A DNA stretch of 64,000 nucleotides from the NCBI GenBank assembly GCA_947396885.1, contig OX377204.1, forward strand, positions 52,129,139 through 52,193,138, in the 5' to 3' direction. The notes beneath the pieces were generated by a model. It had not been told where the DNA came from, did not search any database, and saw nothing but the letters and a program-made list of their open reading frames with translations. The DNA is from Heligmosomoides polygyrus polygyrus. Lineage: Eukaryota > Nematoda > Chromadorea > Rhabditida > Heligmosomidae. Positions 22,364-33,569 of this stretch are shown here, piece by piece (within the stretch, counting starts at the first letter, position 1; every line of letters begins with the position of its first letter). Position numbers and translations under genes: made by a program.

Positions 22364-22800
22364 TTATTTATTCATTTTACATCCAATGTAATTCTCAAGA
22401 ATGTATTCGCCATTGTTAGCCGCTACAATCTCCCACCCGATGGGTTGGTCAGAGATTCCATTCTCTAAGAACAGGGGAGACTGAAAGTCGAAGAATTCTC
22501 TGACCACCCTTTCAAAATGTTCAATTTTGGTAATTTCCTTCACTGGGAATGCCTTAAGCAGACGAAACAAATTATAGTCAGAGGGGCAGTATCAGGACAA
22601 CAGGTGGCTGGGAACCGTGTTCCAGCCCAGCTCCAGTTTTTCATGTGCCTCTTCAGCAACATGCGGTCCAGCATTGTAGGTGGCCGAGGTTGATTGGCGC
22701 AAGTGGTGCCGGTGACTGTGCGCCCTTGCGGGGCAGCTCGCAATACAGTCCTCGCGAGTCCCAGAAGCAGCAAAGGCAGCACTTCTCGGGATGAAGGCCT
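22364..22800 (-). pseudogene. Mariner transposase C-terminal relic
   Basis: On the minus strand REFFDFQSPLFLENGISDQP and NNGEYILENY (22364-22570) match the mariner C-terminus, where FFxS...F...GI..L..RW..V....G.YI is usual. Upstream, LLLLGLARTVL and RAAPQGRTVTGT (22700-22780) correspond to the CWWDxKGxVxYELL region in a shifted frame. Frames change at least twice. The N-terminal half and the terminal repeats were not found. Confidence 0.65.
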
Positions 22801-23441
22801 ATAACGCTACGTGGCTATATGCACACGGAGAAGTTTCAAGAATGATCTACAACAGCCACATGGTAGATCGCGGCTACCGATCAAGAATAGAAAGTGCTGA
22901 GACCTTCACAAAATTGGCTCAAGAGTTTCTGATCAGCCTAATACTTTCGCACCGAGATCAGCTGATAAGTTATTGCCTAGGGCAGCTCAAGTCTACCTTC
23001 TCTCGGAAGACGACGACGGGATCAAAATGCCGGCGCGATAATAACAGAGACTCCACTTAAAAACGCTGTTGGTAGAGCATGCAAGATCACATAACGAGAT
23101 TAAAAGCTTGTGTTTCAAAAAGCCCCACCATTTTCGACGCGCGGCCCATAGACAGCCAAGAACCTGTTCCTGCATTTTGCAAGGGATTTTCTGCGTATGT
23201 GAGATCCTTTTCAGGGACCGCAAAATTATCAGCGAAGCGGATGGAGTTTCTAAATTTTCGACCGTTTCCGATGCACCTTGTTCAACATTGACGCCACAAA
23301 GCATCCTCACGCGAGATAAACACTTTTCCTTTTCCTTGAAAATTTGCCGAAATCCTATTTTTTTCGTAAAATAACGAATGACACTTTAACGTTTTCTATT
23401 CGAATCCTAGGCATGTGAAACACCTTTCACTTATATTTATC
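22801..23441. other. Unassigned sequence
   Basis: No recognisable exon or repeat. Overlapping short frames on both strands lack splice or motif support. Confidence 0.3.
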
Positions 23442-23451
23442 TAAGTCCCTT

Positions 23452-26155
23452 CCCCTTCATGTGCCACCTCATCGCGGTGAAGGGGTGAACATCACTTTGT
23501 GATGGCTAACGGCACAAACGGTTACGCAGTACACGACGCTTTGTCGTGTAGGAGCGGCTCTCCTGTATCCCTGGCCAGGAACATGTGAGTAACCAGACCA
23601 CCGCCATGGCTCAAACAACTAAACCCGCGCCCCAGTCCTCCGCGCGCCGGAGGTGGACTTCTACCACGTCGGTTGCATCCACCTCCGGCGAGGGGCCATC
23701 TAATCTCGGAGTTAAACTATCAGGACGTCATTGGAATCGGACTACCGGAAACTCCCTCCCACCACGACACGGAAACTGCCTATTCGTCTGCACTTATAAC
23801 TGTCGTTCGATCGCATCTGAGCAGAATCTGCGGACACTGCTTTACAGAAGCCGCAACATCAAATACGACGTTATCGCCCTGCAGGAAACGAAAGGCAGAA
23901 CGGAAACCATAAGAAGGACCGACCACAACGAGCTTCTCATTATCGGAGCAAAGGTGGACAGAAAGAATATTGGCGGAGTTGGATTTCTCGTCAATTCGAC
24001 AGTGCACCACCTAGTAGACTCTTACAAGATCAACAGTCCGCGAGTAGCTGTTCTTCGTCTGGAAACCAAAGATCAAGGAACCATATCCATCATAAATGGA
24101 TATGCTCCACGATCTGCGGCCACAGATGAAGAAAAGGAGGAATTCTACAAGCTGCTCGAAAGTACTGTCAACGACGAGAAGAGCTACTGCATTTGACACC
24201 GGCTCAGATCACCGTCTTGTCCGTGCGAAGCTGACTCTCAAAAAGAGGATGTTCAAGCGTGACACTCATAAACCGGCACCGGTGAGGATCCCCACATTCA
24301 AGTCTGAGGAGTTGGAATATTCAATAAAGTCGAATGATTGGAATCTTCTTGAAGATCCATCGGAAGACTACGACCTTCTCTTCAAAGGACTGTTGAAATG
24401 TGCTAGCAGCTCTCACGAAGCCACATCACCGTCTGCTTCAAGATTCAACGCACATGCGATTAAACTCTTGGAGCAAAGAAGAGCTGCTAAACTGGATCCT
24501 AATGCTTCCCATCTGGAAAAAGTCACCATCTCGAAGGCCTGTTGAATTGCAGTGAAGGAGTCCATTCAAGCCTACAGAAGATTGAAGCTGTTAGAAGCCG
24601 CTGGGAAAGGTTCAAGCATAAAGCGCTGCAAACGAGATCTCTGCGATCAGAAGGCAATAATGTCAGCCCTTGTGGATAAGGATGGAACAACGCAAACGTC
24701 TCGAAGAGCGATGGAGGCCATCGTTCAGGAATTCTACGCAGATCTGTTCCGTTCTTCCATCACTGTCCCGAAATGCTTGATGCCACCAGCTGAGGAAGTA
24801 CCTCCCATTCTGGAATCAGAAGTTGTTGCTCATGCCATCAGAAGGATGAAGCCGGGCACTGTTCCCGGACCGGACGGCATTTCTACTGATCTCCATCGTG
24901 CGGGTGGCAGTGCCCTCTGCTCACTTCTTGCCAAGCACTTCAACCACTACCTTCGACTTGGTAGGATTCCGGACTCATGGAAGAAGTCGAAAACAGTTTT
25001 AATCTTCAAAAAAGGTCAGCAGGGGGATATCAACAACTATCGACCCATTAGTCTTCTCTCGGTTGTGTACAAGATCTTCACCAAGATACGGCTTAGCTGC
25101 ATGGAGCGTTGCTTGGACGAATATCAGCCAGTGGAGCAAGCAGGGTTTCGCAAGGATTTCTCCTACATGGACCACATTCAGACTGTCTCACAGCTCATCG
25201 AGAGGAGCCGCGAATACCACCTCCCACTTGTCCTTGTCTTCGTGGATTACCGGAAAGCGTTCGACTCTGTGGAAATCAACGCCGTTTTGAACGCGCTTGT
25301 GCACGCTGGTATACCATCGCCCTACATCCGACTTCTCGACGAATGCTTCTCGAACACATCGACTACCATCCAGCCGTTCGATCGAAAGCTTAAAATTCTT
25401 ATCGGGAAAGGAGTACGGCAGGGAGACACGATTTTTCCCAAGCTATTCACAGCGGCACTCCAGAGTGCCATGAAGGACTTGAGCTGGAACGATAAAGGCT
25501 ACCTTGTCGACGGTAAACGAATCAGCAACCTTCGCTTCGCCGACGATATTGTTCTCATCTCTACAAGCACAGCAGAAGTCGAGGAAATGCTGAACGAGCT
25601 CAATGTGGCAGGTATGAAGATTGGATTGGACATGAATATGTCCAAAACGCAATTTATGGGGGCCCCCTCAGGGCCTCGATATTTAACGCCTCTGTACTGC
25701 CTGCGATGTGTTACGCGATGGAAAGCTGGCCCGACAACAAGACAATCGCCAGAGCGATGCAAACTACGCATCGTGCACTGGAGAGATGTCTTTTAAGGAC
25801 AAGCCTTCGTCAGCAATGGCAAGAAGGCCTACGAAGCTCAGAGCTACGGGAGAAGTCGCAATTAGCAGACCCGCTGCAGCACATGAAGAAGTCCAAATAT
25901 CGCTGGGCCGGACACCTGCTTCGACGAAAGGACGACAGATGGAGTCTCCCTGTCACAGAATGGCTCCCGAGAGACCATAAGGGACCACTGGGACGACCGC
26001 CAACGCGATAGGCAGAGTCATTCTCAAGATCTTCCAGAGAGCGGAGTCTGCCTCACTGGATGCAAGTAGCCAGAGATCGAGCGGTCTGGAAGAGTTGTGG
26101 TTCCCGCTGAGAAGACCTCCAGCCGACAAAAGGACCATCAAAGTATCAAAGTAAG
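23452..26155 (+). mobile_element. RTE-clade retrotransposon with 10-bp target duplication
   Basis: TAAGTCCCTT flanks it on both sides (23442-23451 and 26156-26165). The 3' end is a short AAAGT/AAGT simple repeat. The element differs clearly from the 12524 family and resembles the RTE elements common in nematodes, with the C-terminal RWAGHLLRRKDDRW segment followed by LGRPPTR. At 2.7 kb it is shorter than a full element because of at least two internal deletions. Confidence 0.82.
23606..26011 (+). pseudogene. RTE endonuclease/reverse transcriptase, internally deleted
   Basis: The endonuclease start is intact (CTYNCRSIASEQN, ALQETK, IINGYAPRSA), but the frame jumps at about 24196 straight to TGSDHRLVRAKL, losing the middle of the domain, including the GDFN catalytic segment. 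A stop lies at 24543. The RT domain from 24552 is open: NYRPISLLSVVYKIF, FVDYRKAFDSVE, GVRQGDTIFPKLF and the catalytic RFADDIVLIS. A second deletion at about 25665 joins SKTQFMGA to a later segment, with a frame change before PAMCYAMESW and KYRWAGHLLRRKDD. The copy cannot be autonomous. Confidence 0.82.
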
Positions 26156-26528
26156 TAAGTCCCTTGGCCATCGTAGCAGTATCCAATTTTTCCTCTAAAT
26201 TACATGAGCACTTCTCAAAGAAGGGCGAGGACACTCAATAAGAGAAAATGGCGGTAACTTTCTGCACGATCTGAAAAGTACTTCACTGCGTAAACGTTTC
26301 CAACTCAGTTTGACACCTACTCACAAGGGAAGATCTGAAGCGTATGTGTGAACGGGGAGAGCGAGTAATGTGGGAAGATTCTCCACCCCTTAATTAGTAT
26401 AAAAATGTGTTTCTTTTTTGCCAAGTCGTTAAACTCAAGGAGTAAGGGACCTTGAAGTTACTGTGGAGTCACCGCCTCAGTATTGTGGGTCTCTTGTACG
26501 CGCGCGATGCCGTCACCGACAAGTGGGT

Positions 26529-26590
26529 CGAGGCGCAGTGGATAGTGACGTTGCTCCATGCGGGGACGTGGGAGGTTCGGTCTCCTGCGT
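26529..26590 (+). repeat. tRNA-like module in family III left arm
   Basis: CGAGGCGCAGTGGATAGTGA contains an A-box match, and GGTTCGGTCTCC at 26574-26585 is close to the B-box consensus GGTTCGANTCC. The inverted copy at 27841-27905 keeps GCGCAGTGG and GACGTTGCTCC but its B box is damaged. Confidence 0.45.
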
Positions 26591-27176
26591 TGTGGTATTT
26601 TTGCATTTCAACTGATTTGAGGAGTCCTGACTTCGATTCCTTCTTCAGGCGTTTTCTGCGCATTTTTCCAGCTGTATACTATGGCGAGTAACTTTTTTGC
26701 GACTTTTTATTACTGATTGGTTTTCATCCAAAAGGCAATGAGTGAGGTATTCAACACAACGATGTATAAACGTGCAACACTAGTGATACACAGGCACAAA
26801 GTGCATGAAGCAGAAGCACTGGTCACAATACCTTTCTTGTTGTCCCTTCTTTGCAGGTCAAAAGGAAGGTTGCTCACAATAACGTGGAAGTGAAATCGCT
26901 CCATAAGGACTTCACGTAGCTAAAGAAGCTTAGGTCTGCTGGCTGAATCTGGCCAGTGGTACCGAACTATAGTCCGAATACTCAAGGTCTTCCCTCGGGG
27001 TATGTTAGATTTAATAACCAGTGACGCTCCGCAGCAGCCCACACCTGAAATCGAGGTGTGCCTTCCTTTACGGTTATGAACCTCATAGGTAAAATCCGAT
27101 TACCCTTTCCTCCGAAACAAGATTTCACCTGAAAACATTGTCATATGTCCACTGCTTGCCAGCCTTTCCACGTCTA

Positions 27177-27380
27177 TCAGTTCATCTTGCGGATCCCAAC
27201 CTTCTTCTTGTTTTTCCACCACTTCCAGCCGCTTCCAGCTTCGTCAACCTTTAGTTGACGTGCTTTGAAGTCCTTGAATACGCTGGCCATCCGTTCGACC
27301 AGCTTGGTTTCTTCCCTCAAAGGCTCCTTGTGTAAAGTGCACCACACTCCAGCGCGAGCAGGTGGATCACACTCGAGCAT
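27177..27380 (-). CDS. Candidate C-terminal exon or small ORF, unknown function
   Basis: The frame on the minus strand has G/C-ending codons and a lysine-rich C-terminus: HKEPLREETKLVERMASVFK, then GWKWWKNKKKVGIRKMN and a stop. GTCCGCAG just before the ATG could be a splice acceptor. It could be the last exon of the minus-strand gene at 29654-30040: an acceptor ending GCTGGAG would continue that gene's phase, but is weak. No family is recognised. It lies inside the family III element, which lowers confidence that it is a host gene. Confidence 0.35.
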   Translation of the reverse strand: MLECDPPARAGVWCTLHKEPLREETKLVERMASVFKDFKARQLKVDEAGSGWKWWKNKKKVGIRKMN

Positions 27381-28084
27381 CTGCGGACATCGTTTGTGTC
27401 AGGTCTTAGGAAACCTTCACCGGACCTCGGATTTCTACGTGACAGGCAAAGGTGAGGGAACGAGTGTATCGGTGGCTGTTTAGGTTAATTTGCTGAATCC
27501 ACGAACCCCCTTTCACATGTTAACCATCTTTGACGTCACATCCTGGTCTCTATTGAGAATCCGAGCAGGATGGTTTTACTTCCAGGTCACTGGTCCATAA
27601 AGGGAAACGAACTGTGGTGAGCTGTAGCTTTTATACGCTGCCCGTGTTGCGACCAGTGCTGCTTCATACACTTTGTACCTGTGCATCACTGGTTGAACAT
27701 TTATGCACCATTACGTTGAATACCACAGCATGCAGCTGCAAAATTAGGCAAAAAACCTCTGAAGGTGGTATAGGCGTGAGAATCCTTCAAATCTCAACCA
27801 GTCAGATGGAATGCAAAAACGCAGCATATCAGAAGAATCGCGCCTCCGACTCCCTCTCGTGGAGCAACGTCTTTACCCACTGCGCTCAGAGCCGCATGCT
27901 GGCAGAGACTTAGCGGGCGTACAAGACCATCGAACTGGAGCGGCGCCTATTCCATTGTGGTTTTAGGACCCCCTACTCCCTAGGTTTAAAGACTTGGCAA
28001 AAAAGAAACACATCTCTATACTAATTGAGGAGTGGGGATTCTCCATATATGACTCGCTCTCCCGTTCAGACATATGCTTCAGAC

Positions 28085-29534
28085 CAAGGATGTGCGGAAT
28101 TTCCGTTTCCGTGTTCCGAATTTCGGTCTCCGGCCGTTTTCGGCTCCTCCGTTCCGTTCCGTGTTCCGTCTATTTTTGGGCCGGAAGGCGGAAACGGAAA
28201 TGGGCACTGTTCCACACTAGTTTTCTATTGAACACAATCGGCTTATCAACTAAAAAAGTTCTCATTCATATAATTGTGAGAGAAATGCTGTCTGACAACT
28301 CTGGTGTTAATAGATACTGGTTAGACTACCAAAAAAGTGCTCAAAAATGACAACGACTGGGTGCAGTTCAAAATTAATGTGCCACAAAGGCTATGTATGC
28401 ACTGTGTGCTAAGAAAATGCACTCAACATTTGGATGATGATAAATTTCTTGATCCATTAGTTACAAATAGCTACAAAAACTTAGTAAGCATACAGCGCAG
28501 TATCATGGTACAGAGAGTTTGGTAAAGGTTGTGGCATGCGGCTTGTGCTCCAAGATTACATCTTTGTTCCGGACCAAAGGTGAAAATTTCAATTTTAATT
28601 TCGTCAGGTGTGATATTCATCCATATGGAGTTATGTGACTCATTTTTTAATGAAGCATCACGAATGTCTACTATGAGCTGTTATTTTGACTGACTATGAT
28701 GGCTTATTGAATTCTGACACAAAACTATTGCTTCGACAATCATCTATTAACTGTCCTGCTGTGTCACGTCGGGCATAGGATTTCTAGGCTGGCACAGACT
28801 GAATATTCCTGTGAAAGTGTGGACCCACCACGACCAATCAGTCATCTTATTATCATCTTAGATCCCAGAATGAATTCTGAGTACTAGTTTTGGTGAATAC
28901 AATGTAAGTGCCAATGTTGAGTATGCAGATGTCTGTGCAGTCACCAAATCGTCTATGATTCCACTGGTTTTTAAAAGTGTTGCGAGGAGTCTCTTTTCTG
29001 GTCGGAAAATATCTAGGTGGTTACTCCAGTTTTAGACTTCACCCGAGTCAGTTTTTTTTGAAATACGGGTCTGTAAGTAACTTCAAGTGGTTAAGTCGGT
29101 TAAGTCTACCGTTCAAAAAATATCAGCATCTAATAAGTCAGCGAAAAACCCGTCGCAAGAACTAGATATGGAAAGACTGCGTGCTGAAATGGTGAGAAGT
29201 AGTGAGATAAGACCTTGAATTTGCTCTCGTTTATTGCTCTAGCCATAGCTGAAGGTTTATCATAACAATATTATGAATTTCTATATCGTTATGTTATGTT
29301 ATGATGAGGATGTGTATTAAACTGTGGAAGATTCTGCTCCTCGAAAAGTTCCGAGCAAGAAAAAGTGCAATAGAAGCCGCTTCTGACGCCGTTTCAGATG
29401 CAATTCTTGAAAAAATGGTGAACATGTGTCATTTCCGTTTCCGCGTTTCGTATTCCGGTTTCCGGCCATTTTTGAGCGTTTCCGTTCCGTCTTTCGTCTT
29501 CCGCTTTTTCCAGAAAAATTTCCGCATATCCCAG
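28085..29534. mobile_element. hAT-type non-autonomous element (1450 bp)
   Basis: An 8-bp direct repeat CTTCAGAC (28077-28084 and 29535-29542) flanks terminal repeats CAAGGATGTGCGGAA and, inverted, CTGGGATATGCGGAA (12 of 15 match). An 8-bp duplication and a CA(G)GG start are hAT hallmarks. Both ends carry dense TTCCG/TTTCCG subterminal repeats, likely transposase-binding sites. Short open stretches in 28337-29165 might be transposase remnants, but no hAT motif could be identified. Confidence 0.75.
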
Positions 29535-29653
29535 CTTCAGACCCTTCTCTTGTCAGCGACAATCACAACTTCAGTACGTGAGACTTTAAAAATCGCCGAA
29601 CCAATCCTAAGCACTTTTTCGACATCAGGGTGCTTTGAAGTCAATTTCCTTAC

Positions 29654-30040
29654 CCAATATTTTAAACTGCGTCCCCAGTTTTCTACGCAATTCATAGTTT
29701 TCATTTTCGATCAATCTTTGCTGTTTGAACCAATCCTTCCGCAGCGCTTGCTCAGCTGAGAAAATTTGCTTACACGTAGAACTGCAGTGGCTCAGACTCA
29801 CAATATGTTGGCTTTCGTTCTGCGTCTGAAAAACTCGGCTGATCATAAAATCAGGAGAAAATAATTGGAAGCTCTAGCAGATGATGCGGTTACCACGGCC
29901 AACGGCGTTGCTGTTTTCACCGGCATGCTCCCGGTGGCGGCCTGGAATTGCAGCTGTTAAACTTCTGCTGGATTTCATCCACTTCCAGCACCTTTCGAGA
30001 GGCACTGCATTCTGTGAAGGCTGCTCTATTTTCGCACCTT
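29654..30040 (-). CDS. Partial host gene, two exons, coiled-coil-like product
   Basis: Exon A (30040-29894) follows TTTACCCTGTCAG and ends before GTAACC; 48 codons include KIEQPSQNAVPLERCWKWMK. Exon B (29755-29654) follows AATTTTCTCAG and ends before GTAAGG; 33 codons include EQALRKDWFKQQRLIENENY followed by ELRRKL. The 138-nt intron is in phase 1 on both sides, and the joining codon gives Ala. The charged Leu/Gln-rich end of exon B looks like coiled coil. Further exons must lie on both sides; the hAT and family III insertions downstream would be in an intron or beyond the gene. Function unknown. Confidence 0.6.
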
Positions 30041-30468
30041 CTGACAGGGTAAACTGCTGCCAAACATATCTCTTTACACATTTTTTGCTTCGAGAATGGA
30101 TTTCTAGCAACCAAGCAAATCCTCTGCGGAACATGGCCACCATCGGCCTCCTGAATAGGGCTGACTCTAATACTTCCCACCCATCCATAGAATATATCCG
30201 ACTTAGCAAACGATTGTTATTATGACCTGTATTTAATCATCCGAATCATTTTGTTTCCTAGCTGTACGACGTCCCGTGGGTGTTGAATGCGTTGCCCGTC
30301 TCGCAAATAGGAAGCCGACTTTTATCCTCTATGCTCAACAAACGACTGCATCTGCAGCTATGTTAGGCAGTGGCCGTTCACAATGAACCTATCTTCGATG
30401 GGATTTCATCTCCTAGACTTTGGTATGCAAACTGCGATTTCGCCACTGAGATTGATGCACGTGCAATT

Positions 30469-30907
30469 AAGGCCTCCGCACACTTTTGCGACAAGGCGGC
30501 AAGCGGCAAAGCGGTACGCTTCAGGCCGCAAAACTGCCGCGTAGTAGTTAAAGGACGATGTGACACAGCACTCATCCTTAGCCTTGCCGCTCCACTCCAT
30601 CGCCAACGCGTTTCATTATCGTTATCAGTTTCCATTCTAGATCCCCACCACAATCAGCCAGAGCCCAGACAGGACTCTGTCGGGGGCAAAGCGGCTGCAG
30701 CGGCAATATTGCCTTGAGTCGTTATTGCCGCTGCAGCGTTTGCGGCGGAGGCTGTCACTTTGGCGGCACTGCGCCTGCCGCCCAAGCGGCGCACATCAGC
30801 GGCAAGTTGGACGCGGCAAGTTTTGCCGCCAGTGGCGGTCTCTGCGTCTTGCCCTATGCTTAAGGATAGGGATATCGCGTTCCCGCAAAGGTATGCGGTG
30901 GCTATTA
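30469..30907. repeat. GC-rich MITE-like element, copy 3
   Basis: The left end TAAGGCCTCCGCACACTTTTG and the right end, inverted TAATAGCCACCGCATACCTTTG, are imperfect terminal repeats. The interior is full of GCGGC units, including GGCAAAGCGGCTGCAGCGGC shared with copy 1. Flanking TAA/TTA trinucleotides would fit a PIF/Harbinger-type duplication, but that assignment is weak. Non-coding. Confidence 0.55.
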
Positions 30908-31973
30908 CACTCGATGTCTTCTCATCCAGAAGTTTTTCAATTTCATCCCACAAAAGCAAATTCAAAAATCCCATGAAGCCAAAGTGGACTTTCAAGACGA
31001 CACTGAAATCTGATGAAGACTTCCCCACTACCCGGATCGCTAGTCACCATCAGTTGCCGGTTCAGGTTAAAGGCTGCTGTACAGCTGTAGAGACCAGCGC
31101 TTGGGAATATGAATGTTTGGGTCTTCATTCCCTTTCGCCTGCCATTCATCTCGGGCAATGCACACAGAGAAATACTTGGGTGTCTCTGAAAGGTGGATCT
31201 CTACGACTTGGCTAGGCGTGGCGAAGGTCCGCTCTTAAATGCTCTTAAATGTCGACTCTGCCCCGAAGCCTAGCAACTGATACGTTTTCGGCGTAGACAG
31301 ATTCCATCAGCCATTCGAATTTATCACTGCAGGATGAAATGGCAAATGGCAATGGAATATGCGTTAGCAGTTTCGCAAATCCTGTCTGACTATTTTCCAC
31401 ACTCCGAAGAAGGCGAGACCGTCGGATTGTAAGCCAAGTGGTGTGTTGTAGCAACCCTGGCAAGAAGCTACACATCACATCACTCCGTACGAGATTCTGG
31501 CCGCCGGATTCACCTGGACTTGAATTGGTGAGTGTGCCTGCGCTTGCGCCATGCTATAGGAGGTTGCCCCTCGCGACCCGAACTTTCGATTTTTCATGGA
31601 AAATGATACGAGTTCAGGATCTCGCTTTACTGCGTTCGTTTGTTTCTGTGTTTGTTTGTGCAGCAGCTAGAATTACCAGCACTGGTGTGAGTCTGTGACA
31701 TGAAGCCCTGCCCAGCTGCAGCGCTGCCTTTCTCCTATTGACTGCAAGTCACCTTTCTTTCGTCGTCCGCTTTCGCATGGTTCGTCTTGTCCTTTCTGTG
31801 TGGTCCCTTTAATGCCAACTCAACTTCGGCATGGCTTCCCCGTGCCTCGCACCTCTCATCGGATCGTGCTGAAAGCTTACTCAGTACAAGTACTTATACG
31901 AGCAGCACTTCAATTTGACTTGCACAAGTTGCAAGCGATTTCGAAAACCGGTGCTTATGCCGCATTATAATCA
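30908..31973. other. Unassigned sequence
   Basis: No supported exon or element. Several overlapping frames near 31000-31200 and 31440-31700 lack convincing splice sites. Confidence 0.3.
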
Positions 31974-32188
31974 TCACTCCCCCTGTACATGATCAATAGA
32001 CCGGTAGCATGAGCTCATCTCCAACCGTTGAAAAGAAAATGAGAGGAAGAGGAGCTTCCAAGCAGTATTCCTCTGAAACGAACCGCCCAACTCTCTGTAG
32101 ACCTTCTCTTGGCTGTCGAGTTCTGCCGAAATGTCCTTCGGGTAGTCGATTCGCGGCGGAACGGCGCTTGGCTTCATCCCTAAGGCAA
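31974..32188 (-). CDS. Candidate host exon, unknown function
   Basis: On the minus strand an exon-like frame follows the acceptor TTGTCTTTCAG at 32189. It reads GMKPSAVPPRIDYPKDISAE followed by LDSQEKVYRELG, with strong G/C-ending codon use. A donor is not clear; GTCTAC or GTTCGT near 32060-32080 are possibilities, and the frame stays open to a stop at 31974. No homology recognised. Confidence 0.4.
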
Positions 32189-32289
32189 CTGAAAGACAAC
32201 ATCATCAGCTTTCTCAGTTGAACCCTTCGACGCCTACACCATGATTCACGTCATTTTCCCCAGGTCTCAAGTAGACGTTGCAGATGTTA

Positions 32290-32470
32290 CAATGGTGTTC
32301 TGTTGCGATCCAACTCCAGCGCCGGGCGCGACTCCAAAGCGTACGTTCTACATAACGGCAGGGACTCAACTGCCTTCATCGACGTTGCGATTCGTCAATC
32401 AGCGCCGATAGTGCAACGGCATGACGTCCTGCCCGGTGGACGCGGATTCGGGTGACAGCTGGCGGTAAAG
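32290..32470. repeat. Family I relic with both tRNA-like arms
   Basis: The left part GTTACAATGGTGTTCTGTTG followed by CGATCC matches the family I terminus, then a minus-strand module relic (GCGCCGGGCGCGACTCC). The right part TCAGCGCCGATAGTGCAACG is a plus-strand module relic. Both are heavily diverged. Confidence 0.45.
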
Positions 32471-33569
32471 TTTCGTTAAACGAAGCATCGTTATAGCAGC
32501 CTTCATCAGTCAGTGCGGTACGACTTCATGGCAGCGCTTCTGCCTCATCTCTGGGCCTAATGAGCGGCTGCCATCACCCTCTTTCAGGAAGATACCGCAT
32601 TCTACCGCTGTTTCCGTGGTGCAATGTGTATTTGGCTCGCACCGTGATTTCAGTACGTCAGCCGGGAAAACATGTTAGGGTCTGGCCGTGTAGCCGGAAA
32701 GTAACGGTACCCATCTATACGAAATACATCGTGCTGCATTTAAGTAGCAAAACAAACGATCGGGTTTTGCGCGATATTCCCTTTCCAGCTTTTCAGCCAC
32801 TTTCCACTCTCATAGAAGGCAACTTCTGCGTGATATCGCAATGCTCTGCGATAAAGGACAACCGATAACTTCAACACATCTTTTCAGAACATCGAATGCG
32901 CAGCAGTACACGATAGGCAGCTGAAGGCACCAAGCCTGTAAGAGTGAGGCTACCACCCTCATATCCACTGCAACTCATCGCTTCAGACCACTAGTACCTG
33001 TAGATGCCAGCACATCACCGTCCGAGAAATCAGGCAGAGCTGCTTGAAAGGTGCGTTTCATCACTAGCACTCTCAAGTTCATTTCGTAGAATAGGTTACC
33101 GGGCTCAAACCACGTGCTGCACTACTCCATTTGGCCTCTTCCACCTTCACGCTTTCCGGCTTGCGCTTCACCACTTTCCAGACATCCTACGTTTTCGGCA
33201 TGCCCGCCTAGAAGCGTCGCTACCATTGATAAATTCCTTCACCTACACACCCTGGTCAGAGGCAAAGCCACATTACATTTGTGATGGACACGAATAGTTT
33301 AGAGACTCGCTTTAAGGTGGTAAACTATCATGGGAAAGACGCGAGTTCCCAGAGGCACTTTGGAATGAGATGCATGTCATGGAATCAGTTTCGAACGCGG
33401 ATTCTGAACACGTGTTCCATATTTGCAACCGACATAGGGAGACGGAGTGACACCGCTCACCTCGTCTTGATGTCCTCCGTTTAGGTAGCCCGCAATGACT
33501 CATCACAAATTCAGGAGTCGATAAAAATTTCGCCTAAATTTCGCAGAGAGGTCATTTCGGATGCTGATC
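32471..33569. other. Unassigned sequence
   Basis: No supported exon, RNA gene or repeat was recognised. The pyrimidine-rich end at 33571 belongs to the next element. Confidence 0.3.

Larger units (their letters stand above)
26334..28076. repeat. Family III large inverted-repeat element
   Basis: The left arm (about 26330-26620) and right arm (about 27800-28076) match in inverted orientation. Shared segments include TGTGTTTCTTTTTTGCCAAG near 26406, inverted near 27993-28012, and the flanking GAACGGGGAGAGCGAGT. Both arms carry a tRNA-like module (26529-26590 plus; 27841-27905 minus). The right arm continues past the hAT insertion at 28085, so the element predates that hAT. The centre contains the open frame at 27177-27380. 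Confidence 0.6.
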
